Part shown: positions 17,020 through 28,300 of the stretch, in pieces
Layout: each line of letters starts with the position of its first letter
Numbering within the stretch: position 1 is the first letter of the stretch
Assembly: GCF_019968905.1 (NCBI RefSeq)
Contig: NZ_CP079946.1
Coordinates: 4,340,001 to 4,404,000, forward strand
Source of the DNA: Corallococcus sp. EGB
GTDB lineage: Bacteria; Myxococcota; Myxococcia; Myxococcales; Myxococcaceae
DNA length: 64,000 bases
Direction: 5' to 3'
Notes under the pieces: generated by a model
What the model saw: the letters and a program-made list of their open reading frames with translations, nothing else
Databases searched by the model: none
Told to the model about the DNA's origin: nothing
Position numbers and translations under genes: made by a program

Positions 17020-19360
17020 TCATGGGGTCTCGTCATCGCGCTGGAGCGCCCTCGTGAGCCGCTCCGCGAGCCGCTGGACGAGGGGCTCGCGGAGCAGCGT
17101 GTAGTGGGTGCCAGGGAGCACTTCCCGCATCAGCGTTCCGTGGACGTGCTCGCCCCAGCCGTCGTTCCCACGCGTCGGGTCGTCGCCCGCCTGGAGCAGG
17201 AGGACGCGGCCCTTGAACGTTCCAGGACGGTGGTGCTTCAGGGCCCGCAGGTTGCGGGTGAAGACGTGCAGGAGCGCGCGCCCTGTCTCCGTGGCTGCTT
17301 CCGGCGTCGCGAGCTGACCCTGGTCGAGCTCGAACATCGCGGCCACCTGGCCCGCGTCGTCCACGTCGATAGGCACGCGGTCGTCCGTCGCCGGGCTGGA
17401 GTCGATGAGGGCCACGAGCTCCACGGTCTCTCCCCGGGCCTGGAGCTGACGGGCGATCTCGAAGGCCACCACGCCGCCCATGGACCAGCCGCCCAGCCGG
17501 TAGGGGCCGTGGGGCTGCACGGTGCGCATGGCGACCACGTAGAGCGCGGCCATCGCCTCCACTGAATCAAGCGGCGGACGGCTCCCATCGAGCCCCTGGG
17601 ACTGGAGCCCGTAGAAGGGCTGCTCCGGGCCCAGCTGCTTCGCCAATGCCGCATACGCGAGCACGTTGCCGCCCACCGGGTGGACGCAGAAGAACGGCCG
17701 CCGCGAGCCCTCGCGCTGGATGGGGACGAGCGGAGAGAAGACCGCGGGCGCCTGGCGCAGCAGCCGGGCCAGCGTCTCCACCGTGGGCGCCTGGAAGAGG
17801 GCGGCCAGGGGCAGCTCGCGGTGGAAGCGCTCCCGGATGCGCGCCATCAGCTTCACGGCGAGCAGCGAGTGGCCTCCCAGGTCGAAGAACGGCTGCGTCA
17901 CACCGACGGGCCGCACGTTCAGCAGCTCCTCCCAGAGCGCCACGAGCTCCCGCTCCATGTCGTCGCGAGGAGCGACGTCAGCGGCTTCGGAAGGACGTGT
18001 GGTTGGTGCCTCCGGGACGTGCATCCGTCGCCGCTCGTCCTCCGTCAGCGGGGAGCTCCGGTCCAGCGGCGCGTCGGGTTCGGCGAGGACCGTCTCCAGC
18101 AGTTGGCTCCAGCGCTCCATCAGGCGCTGGGCCGTGGCGGCATCGAAGAGGTCCGTGCTGTACGTGAGCGCACCCTGGAAACCGTCGGGCTGCCGGGTGA
18201 GAGCCAGGTCCAGATCGAACTTCGCCGTCGTCGTGGGGGCCTCCACCGCCTTGAGCGTGAGGCCGGGCAGGACGACCTCTGGCTCCGGGGTGTTGTGCAG
18301 CGCGAAGAGCGCCTGGAAGAGCGGGGTGCGGCCCAGGTCCCGCTCGGGCTGGAGTGCTTCCACGAGCCGCTCGAAGGGCAGGTCCTGGTGTTCGTAGGCG
18401 CCCAGCGTGGTCGTGCGCACCTGAGCGAGCAGCTTCCGGAACGACATGTCCGGGGTGAAGCGGGCCCGGAGGACCAGCGTGTTGACGAAGAAGCCGATGA
18501 GGCCTTCGGCTTCCGCATGACGGCGGTTCGCGATGGGCGTGCCCACCAGCACGTCGTCCTGGCCGGCGTACCGCGAAAGCAGCAACTGGAACGCGGCCAT
18601 GAGCACCATGAAGGGCGTGGCGCCCTCGCGGTTCGCCAGCGCTTCCACCGCGACACTTGATGCCGGTGTCAGATGGACGGTCAACAGCGCGCCCCGCGCG
18701 GAGCGGCGGGCCGGACGGGGCCGGTCGGTGGGCAGCGCCAGCGAGTGGGGGGCCCCTTCGAGTTGCTGCCTCCACCACTCCAGCTGTCCCTCCAGCACCG
18801 GGCCCTCCATCCACGCGGCCTGCCACCGTGCGAAGTCCGCGTACTGCACGGGCAGCGCTGGCAGGGGCGAAGGCTGTCCCTCGCGGAACGCTTCGTAGAG
18901 CGCCACCAGTTCGCGCACGAGCACTCCGAAGGACCAGCCATCGGAGATGGAGTGGTGCGTGCACAGGAGGAGCACGTGTTGCCGTGCGTCGAGCCGCACC
19001 AGCATGAAGCGCGCGAGTGGCCCCGTGGCCAGGTCGAAGGGACGCAGCGCCTCCGCGTCCACCTGGCGCCAGACCTCAGCCTCACGGTCCTCAGCGGGCA
19101 CGGCCTCCAGGTCCTCCATGCGCAGCACGCCCGTAGGGGCGGGGTGGATGCGCTGGCGGGGTGTGCCGTCGTGGACCTCGAACGAGGTGCGAAGGGTTTC
19201 GTGCCGTTGCACCAACGCGTCGAAGGCGCGCTCAAGGGCAGTCGCGTCCAGTGCTCCGGACAGCCGCAGCGCGAAGGGCATGTTGTAGAGCGGGCTGCCC
19301 GGCTCCAACTGGTCGATGAACCACAGCCGCTGTTGCGCGAAGGACAGGGGCGCGAGTCCA
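17020..19360 (-). other. Terminal NRPS module: C-T-TE without an A domain
   Basis: The condensation motif is HHSISDGWS. The C domain ends at about 18010 and is followed within about 40 residues by a carrier (LGGHSLLAVK, about 17860-17885); there is no room for an adenylation domain. The thioesterase has FCVHPVGGN, the nucleophile Ser in GWSMGG, and a C-terminal catalytic His in GTHYTLL. Confidence 0.88.
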
Positions 19361-22300
19361 CCCGCGTGTGCCCTCAACGGCGGCAGCGCGGGCGTGGTGC
19401 CTGTCAGCCGCAGGGCGAGGCCCGCCACGGTGGGGGCTTCGAAGAGCGCCCGGACGCGCAGCTCCACGCCGAAGCGGGCGCGCACTCGGGCCACCACCTG
19501 CGTGGCCAGGAGCGAGTGCCCGCCCAGCTCGAAGAAGTTGTCGTGACGGCCGATGCCGGACACGCGCAACAGCTCCTCCCAGATGGCGGCGAGGCGCACC
19601 TCGGTGGGCGTGGCAGGCGGCTCGGAGCTCCGAGCGGACGGCCGTGACGCCTCCGGCACGGGCAGCTCCTTGCGGTCCAGCTTGCCGTTCGGTGTCAGCG
19701 GCAGGAGGGGCAGGGCGACGAGGGCGGCCGGCACCATGTAGTCGGGCAGGTGCCTCCGCAGGTGTTCGTGCAGCGAAGCGGTGTCCACCTCCGGCGCGAC
19801 ATAGGCCACGAGGCGCGCATCGCCTGGAACATCCTCGCGCACCAGGGCCACCGCGTCCCGGACGCCGGGCTGCGTGCGCAGCGTGGACTCGATTTCACCC
19901 AACTCGATGCGATGGCCGCGCAGCTTCACCTGGAAGTCCAGGCGGCCCATGAAGTCGAGCGTGCCGTCCTCGCGCCAGCGGGCCTTGTCACCCGTGCGGT
20001 ACAGCCGTGCACCGGGCTCCGTGCCGAACGGATCCGGCATGAAGCGCTCCGCTGTCAGGTGAGGCCGGCCCAGGTAGCCCCGCGCGACGCCCTCACCGGC
20101 GAAGCACAGCTCTCCGGGCAGGCCGAAGGGCACCAGTTCCTGATGTTCATCGAGCACGTACGCGCGCAGGTTGTCCAACGGCCGCCCGATAACAGGCATC
20201 GCGTGGGGCGTTCCCTGGAGCTCCCACAGGGTGGCGTCCACGGTGCATTCGGTGGGACCGTAGGCGTTGAAGGCCCGTGTGCGCCGGGTGGCGGCGAGCC
20301 GCCGCCAGAGCACCTCGTCCATGGCCTCGCCGCCCACCAGCAGCAGCGACGGCAGGCGCGGGCGCTCCAGCATCCCCGCGTCCAGGAGGAGCTTCAGTTG
20401 CGCGGGAGTGACGTCCAGCGCGTCGACCCGTGTCCGCTCCAGCCACTCGAGCATCCGCTCCGGTTCCAACCGGATGTCCTCAGGAACCGGGCAGATGCAG
20501 TGGCCGTCCATGAGCCAGATGATCTGTTCCATGGACGCGTCGAAGAACAGCGGCGCATTGACGCCAATGCGGAGCCCCGGCGGCTGTCCCTTGTACACGG
20601 TTCGCAGGAGCGCGTGGCGCAGGTGCAGCAGCGACCGATGGCGCACCATCACGCCCTTGGGCGAGCCGGTGGAGCCCGACGTGTAGATGACATAGGCGAG
20701 ATTCCCCGGCCCCGCCGCTGGCGGCAGGTTCTCCAAAAACCTGTCCGACTGTCCGACAGGTTCGGCCTCGCCCGGAGTCCGCCCGGTCCCACCCAACGGG
20801 TCCGACAGTCGGACAGCTTCGAGGTCCTCGGAGGTCGGCACGGACCTCCCAAACCTGTCCGACTGTCCGACAGGTTCACGACCCGCCGAAGCGGGCACGG
20901 TGCCTCCAACCCTGTCCGACCGTCCGACAGGTTCACGACCCGCCGAAGCGGACACGGTGTCTCCAACCCTGTCCGGCTGTCCGACAGGTTCACGATCCCC
21001 TGGTGCCGACCCGGTCATGCCCGACCTGTTCGACTGTCCTACAGGTTCAAGGTCTCGGATCGTCGGCGGCAGTGGCTCTGCAAACCTGTCCGGCTGTCCG
21101 ACAGGTTCACGAACTCGCGGTGCCGACCCGGCCATGGCCAACCTGTCTGGCTGTCCGACAGGGGCGTGGTTCCCAGGGGCCGCCGTGGTCTCTCCAAACC
21201 TGTCCGACTGTCCGACAGGTCTGTGGTCGCTCAAGGCCGGCTCGGTCGCGTCATGTCGGTCCGACCGTCCGACAGGTTCGTGGTTCCCCGAGGCGGCTGT
21301 GGTCTCCCAGAACCGGTCCGACTGTCCGATAGGTTCGTGTTTCTCCGGGGCCGCCGTGGTCTCCCAGTGCCGGTCCGACTGTCCGACAGGTTCGTGGTTC
21401 CCCGAGGTGGCTGTGGTCTCCCAGAACCTGTCCGACTGTCCGACAGGTTTTGCGTCCAGCCTCACCAGGTGGGGCACCTCGGGATGCCACGCTTCCTGCT
21501 GTGCCCGCGTCGTCACCAGCACGGACGCGCCACAGTCCTTGAGGAGGAACGACTTGCGCGCGGCGGGCGCGGACGGGTCCAGGGGCACGAAGGCGCCGCC
21601 GGCCTTGTTCACCGCGAGCAGCGCGATGATGGCCTCCGCGGACCGCTCCAGGCACATGGCCACCATCACCTCCGGACCCACGCCCAGCGACCGCAAGTGC
21701 CAGGCGAGCTGGTTGGCCCGGGCGTTGAGCTGCCGGAAGGACAGCGTCGTGTCCTCGAATACCACCGCGTCCGCGTCCGGGGTTCGTGCCACCTGCGCCT
21801 CGAAGTGGCCGTGCAGCGTGCCGTCGCCCTTGAAGGGTGAGACGGCTCCCGCCAGGTCCCCCAGCAGCCGGCTTCGTTCATCTTCCGAGATGAGCGACAG
21901 CCGGGACAGCGGTGCGTCCGGCTGCTTGAGCACGGCGTCCAGCATCACGCGCAGGTGAGTGAGGAGCCGCGCCATGGTGGGACGCTCGAAGAGGTCCGTC
22001 GAGTATTCGAGCGTTCCCCGGAAGCCGTCCGCGCGGCGATCCAGATCCAGACTCAAATCGAACTGGGACTTGGTGCGCCCCGCGAGTGCCGCGGGACGCA
22101 CCGTGAGGCCGGGCAGGGACAGCTCCGGAACCGGCGCGTTCTGCAGCGCGAACATCACCTGGAACAGCGGTGTCCGCCCCAGGTCGCGCTTCGCTTGCAG
22201 CGACTCCACCAGCCGCTCGAAGGGGATGTCCTGGTGCTCGTAGGCGCCCAAAGTGGTGGTGCGCAGCTGGGCCAGCAGCTCCCGGAACGTCGTTCTGCCA

Positions 22301-25300
22301 TGGAAGCTTCCGCGCAGCACCAGCGTGTTGACGAAGAAGCCGATGAGGCCCTCGGTCGCCGCGTGGCGCCGGTTCGCGATGGGCGTGCCCACCAGCACGT
22401 CGTCCTGGCCGGAGTACCGGTGCAACACCGCCTGGAAGGCGGCGAGCAGCACCATGAAGGGCGTGGCGCCCTCGTGCTTCGCCAGGGACTCCACGCGCTC
22501 GGACAGGTCCAGGGGCAGGTGCACCGGCACCGTGTCACCGCGCTGGGTGGAGACGGCGGGCCGGGGCTTGTCGGTGGGCAGCTCCAGCGCTCGGGGGGCG
22601 CCTTCGAGCTGCCGGGCCCACCAATCGAGCTGCGCCTCCAGGGCCTCTCCCTGAAGCCACGTGCGCTGCCAGAGCGCGTAGTCCGCGTACTGCACGGGCA
22701 GCTCCGGAAGCGCGGGCGGCCGGCCCTCGCGCAGCGCCGCGTAGAGCGCGCTGAGCTCGCGCACCATCACGCCCAGTGACCAGCCGTCGGAGACGATGTG
22801 GTGCAGGTGGAGCACCAGCACGTGCTCCTCCGCCGCGAGCTCGAGCAACAGGGCCCGGATGACCGGCCCGCGCTCCAGGTCGAACGGCCGCTGGGACTCT
22901 TGCGTGGCCAGGCGCTCTGCTTCGCGGACCCGGGCCTCGGCGTCCTCCAGCGCCGTCAGGTCCACACGCTCCAGCGGCACGGTGGCCCGGGCGTGGATAT
23001 GCTGCACGGGCTGGCCCGCCTCCGTCCGGAAGGTGGTGCGCAGCGCTTCGTGCCGCTCCATCAGCGCGTCCAGGCTTCCCTTCAGCGCGGCCTCGTCCAG
23101 CGCGCCGACGAGCCGCAGGGCGATGGGCATGTTGTAGAGGGCGCTGCCCGGTTCGAGCTGGTCGATGAACCACAGCCGCTGCTGCGCGAACGAGAGCGGC
23201 AGCAGTGGGGGCCTCGGGCCCCGGAGGAGCGGTGGCACCTGCGCGTGACGGTTCGTGGGGGTGCCCAGATGCTCGGCCAGTGCGGCCACGGTGGGCGCGT
23301 TGAACAGCTCGCCGAGGGGCAGCTCCATGCCCAGCACCGCCCGGATCCGCGACACCACCTGCGTGGCCAGGAGCGAATGACCGCCCAGGTCGAAGAAGTC
23401 ATCGTGGATGCCCACGGCGTCCAGGTGCAGCACCTCCGCCCAGATGGCAGCGAGCTGGGACTCCAGGGCATTGCGTGGGGCCTCGCGCCCGGTATTCGCC
23501 GACTTGGGCGCTTCAGGCGCGGGCAGGGCCTTGCGGTCCACCTTGCCGTTCGGTGACAGCGGCAGGGACGGCAGCGCGACCCATGCGGCCGGCACCATGT
23601 AGTTGGGGAGCCGCCGCTGCGCGTGTGCCTTCACGCGGTCGGTGCCAGCGCCGTCCTCGTCGAGGACCACGTAGGCCACGAGCCGCTTCTCGCCGGGCAC
23701 GTCCTCACGCGCGAGCACCACGGCCTCGCGCACGTCCGGGGATTGGCGCAGCACGGCCTCGACTTCCCCGGGCTCGATGCGGAAGCCGCGCAGCTTGAGC
23801 TGGAAGTCGGTGCGGCCCAGGAACTCCAGCGTGCCGTCATCGCGCCAGCGGGCCCGGTCACCCGTGCGGTACAGGCGGGCGCCCGGCGTGGCGGCGTGGG
23901 GATGGGGGATGAAGCGCTCGGCGGTGAGGTCCGGCCGCTGGAGGTAACCCCAGGCGAGGCCGTCGCCGCCGACGTACAGCTCGCCGGGGAGCCCCGGCGG
24001 CAGGGGCTGGAGGTGCGCGTCCAGCACCCACGCGCTGGAGTTCGCCAGCGGCTGTCCAATGGGCACCGAGCGCTCCACGGCGTCGCCCGCGCGCAGCGTG
24101 TGCGTGGTGGAGAACGTGGTGTTCTCCGTGGGGCCATACCCGTTGACGAGCACTGCGCCCGGCGCCATCCGCGCCAGGTGCTCCCGCACGCGAGACACGG
24201 GCAGCACATCTCCGCCCGACAGCACCTGGCGCACGCCCGCGAGCGAGGCCCCTTCGTGGAGGACCATCTGTTCGAAGAGGGCGGCGGTGAGCCACAGCGT
24301 GGTGATGCCCTCCACGGCGAGCAGCGTGCCCAGCTCCGACAGCGAGAGCGCACGCGGCGGCGCGAGCACCAACTTCGCGCCATGCAGCAGCGCGCCCCAG
24401 AGCTCCAGTGTGGAGGCGTCGAACGCGACCGGCGCGGCCTGGAGGAACACCTGCTCCGGCCCAAATGCCATGAAGCCATTGCCGCGGACCAGGCGCACGA
24501 TGCCCCGGTGGGGGACGCTGACGCCCTTGGGCCGTCCCGTACTGCCCGACGTGAACATCACGTAGGCCAGCGCCTCCGCGGGCACCCGCACGTCGAGCGG
24601 TGTGGCCGGCTGCTTCGCGATCAGCCCTGCCTCTGCGTCCAGCAAGACGACGAGCCCCGCCACCGCCGGCAGCTCATCCGCCAGCGCCTCCTGCGTGACG
24701 AGCACGCTGACGCTCGCCTCCTGAAGCACCCAGGCGGTGCGGTCCGCTGGCGCCTTCGCCTCCACGGGCACGTAGGCCGCGCCCGCCTTGAGGATGCCGA
24801 GCATGCCGATGACGAGCTCCGGTGAGCGCTCCACGCACAGCCCCACGCAATCCCCGGGACGCACGCCCATCCGGCGCAGGTGGTGCGCGAGCTGGTTCGA
24901 GCGCCGATCCAGTTCGCCGTACGTGAGCTCCCTCGCCACGGCCGATTCAGCCTCTCCCGAGGGGAAGGCCCCAGTGCTCGCGGGCATCCTCACCGCGACA
25001 GCGTCCGGCGTCCTCGCGGCCCGCTCCGCGAAAAGCGCGGGCACGGAGGTGTCACGCGGATACTCCGTCGCGGTGTCGTTCCAGGTGACCAGCACCTGGT
25101 GCCGTTCCTCGGGCGTCGGCAGGGACAGGCGCGTCAGCGGAGTGGTGGGGGAAGCCACCGCGGCGTCGAGCAACACCCTCAGGTGCCGCGCCATCCCGGA
25201 CACCGTGCCGGGCGTGAAGAGCGCGGTGTTGAAGTTGATGCCTCCCGTGTAGCCCTCGGGCGCGCGGTGCAGCAGCAGCTCCAGGTCGAAGCGGATGGCG

Positions 25301-28300
25301 CCCGGGTCGGCGTTCATCGGCTGGAGCGTCAGGCCGGGCAGCTCCAGCGGCGGCAATGGCGCGTTCTGCAGCGTGAACGTGACCTGGAAGAGCGGCGTGC
25401 GGGACGCATCGCGCGCGGGGTGCAGCTCTTCGACGAGCTTTTCGAACGGCAGGTCCTGGTGCTCGTAGGCGCCCAGGGTGGTGTCCCGCACGCGCCACAG
25501 CAGGGAGCGGAATGTGTCGTCCTCATGCAGCCGGGTGCGCAGGACGACGGTGTTCGCGAAGTAGCCGATGAGCGCTTCGGACTCGGCGTGGCGGCGGCCC
25601 GCGATGGGCGAGCCCACCAGCACGTCGTCCTGGCCCGCGTAGCGGCCGAGCAGCATCTGGAACGCGGCCAGCAGCACCATGTACGGCGTGGCGCCCTCGT
25701 GCTTCGCCAGGGCCTCCAGGGCTTCGCTGGTGGCGGGCGAAAGGGCGAACGGCATCAGGGCGCCCAGGAAGGTCTGCCGGGCCGGACGCGGGTGGTCCGT
25801 GGGCAACTCCAGGTGCGACGGCGCGCCTTCCAACTGCCGCCGCCAGTAGCCGAGCTGCGCTTCCAGCACCGCGCCCTGCAACCAGCCTCGCTGCCACAGC
25901 GCGTGGTCCGCGTACTGCACAGGCAGCTCGGGCAGCGGGGACGGGAGGTTCCGCGAGAGGGCGGCGTAGAGCGTGCCCATCTCGCGCACCAGGACGCCAG
26001 TGGACCAGCCGTCGGAGATGATGTGGTGCAGGTTCAGCACCAGCACGTGCTCCGTGGGCGACAGCTTCAGCAAGAGGGCCCGGAGGAGGGGACCCTGCTC
26101 CAGGTCGAACGGGGTGCGTGCTTCCTCGGTGGCCAGCCTCGCGGCCTCCGTGCGGCGCTGCTCCAGATCCGGGAGACCGGTGAGGTCCACCTGGCGCAGG
26201 GGCAGCGGACCGGGGGCGTGGATGACCTGCTCCGGGGCTCCTTCGTACTCGCGGAACGTGGTGCGCAGGGCTTCATGACGGCGCACCAGCCGATCGAAGC
26301 TCCGCTGGAGCGCGCCCACGTCGAGCGTGCCCTCCAGCCGGAGCGAGAACGGCATGTTGTAGGCCGCGTCCGAAGCGCCCAGTTGATGGATGAACCACAG
26401 CCGCTGCTGCGCGAACGACAGCGGCAGTACGGCGGGCCGGACGCCTCGGGTCAACGGCGTGAGGCCGGTGGATCCGGTCGCCCTCTCCTCTGGGGCCGGA
26501 GTGCTGCGCACGGGGCCTGACACCGCGATGCGCCGAGCGAGAGCCTCCACGGTGGGGGCTTCGAACAGCGTGCGCAGCGGCAGCTCCTGGCCCAGGCGCG
26601 CACGCACGCGCGCGGCCACCTGGGTCGCGAGCAGGGAATGGCCTCCCAGCTCGAAGAAGCTGTCACGCACGCCCACCTGCGCGATGCCGAGCACCTGGGC
26701 GAAGATCTCCGCGAGGGCGCGCTCGGTGTCATCGCGCGGAGCGATGGACGCTTCACGTCCCGGCGTGGAGGCCTCCGGAGCGGGCAGGGCCTTGCGGTCC
26801 ACCTTGCCACTGGCGGTGAGCGGCAGCGCCTCCAGGCGGACGAAGGCGGAGGGCACCATGTACTCGGGCAGCTTCGCGTGCAGGAACGCGCGCAGCCCCG
26901 CCACGTCGAGTACCCCGCCTTCGGCGCTGACATATGCGACGAGCCGCGGGCCTCCCGCCGCGTCCTGGCGCACGACGGCCACGGTGTCTCGCACCCCGGG
27001 CCAGGACTGGATCGCGGCTTCGATGTCCCCCAGTTCGATGCGGAAGCCGCGCAGCTTCACCTGGAAGTCCGCGCGGCCCAGGTACTCCAGCGTGCCGTCG
27101 GTGCGCCACCGCGCGAGGTCACCCGTGCGGTACATGCGCGCGCCCGGCGTGCCGCTGAAGGCGTCCGGGAGGAAGCGCGCGGCCGTGAGGGTGGGGCGTC
27201 GCCAGTAGCCCCGGCCCACCTGTACGCCGCCGATGAACAGCTCACCCGGGATGCCCACGGGCACTGGCTGGCCGTGGGCATCCAGGACGTACATCGCGGT
27301 GTTCGACACGGGCCGTCCGATGGGGACGACACGCAGCGCCGCGTCGCGCGGGCACTCCCAGGACGTCACGTCCACGGCGGCCTCGGTGGGGCCGTAGAGG
27401 TTGTGCAGCGTGGCGTGAGGCATGCGCGCCTGGGCGCGGAGCACCAGGTCCGCGGGCAGGGCCTCGCCGCTGCACATCACCTGGCGTAGGTGCGTCAGCG
27501 ACTCCAGGCCCGGCTCCTCCACGAAGGCGCGCAGCATGGACGGCACGAAGTGCACCGTCGTCACGTGCTCGCGGGCCATGAGCGCCACCAGGTAGTCCGG
27601 CTCCTGGTGTCCGCCGGGCCGCGCGAGCACCAGCCGCGCCCCCGTCATCAGGGGCCAGAAGAACTCCCACACGGACACGTCGAAGCTGAACGGCGTCTTC
27701 TGCAACACCGTGTCCGACGGGGTCAGGCCGTACCGCGCCTGCATCCAGCGCAGGCGGTTGACGATGCCCGCGTGTGCGTTCATCGCGCCCTTGGGACGGC
27801 CCGTGCTGCCCGACGTGAAGATGACGTAGGCCAGCGAATCCTCACCGGCCAGTTGCACCGGGCGCGCCTTGGACTCACGCGCGATGGCCTCCCACTGGCT
27901 GTCGAGCGCGATGACGTGCACGGCATGCACGGGCAGCGCGGCACGGAAGCGCTCCTGGGTGAGGAGCACGGGCGTGGCGGTGTCCTCCAGCATCCCCGCG
28001 AGCCGCTCCGGGGGCGTGGCCGGATCCAACGGGACATAGGCCGCGCCGGACTTCAGGACGCCCAGGAGGGCGATGACCATCTCCAGCGAGCGCTCCAGGC
28101 AGACGCCCACCAGGGTCTCGGGGCCGACGCCGCGAGCCCGCAGGTGATGCGCGAGCTGGTTCGCCCGGGCTTCGAGCTGCGCGTACGTGAGGCGCTGGTC
28201 CTCGAACTGGAGCGCGATGGCCTCCGGCGTACGCTCGGCCTGGGACTCGAAGAGCTGATGGAGCGTGGCGCCACGAGGGGCCTCCACGCGCGTGTCGTTC

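Noticed and set aside
20738..21449. CRISPR-like array of regularly spaced palindromic repeats
   Set aside because: The period is 57 bp in exact codon multiples, the intervening sequences are themselves related repeats, the whole array is in frame within an intact A domain, and no cas genes are present.
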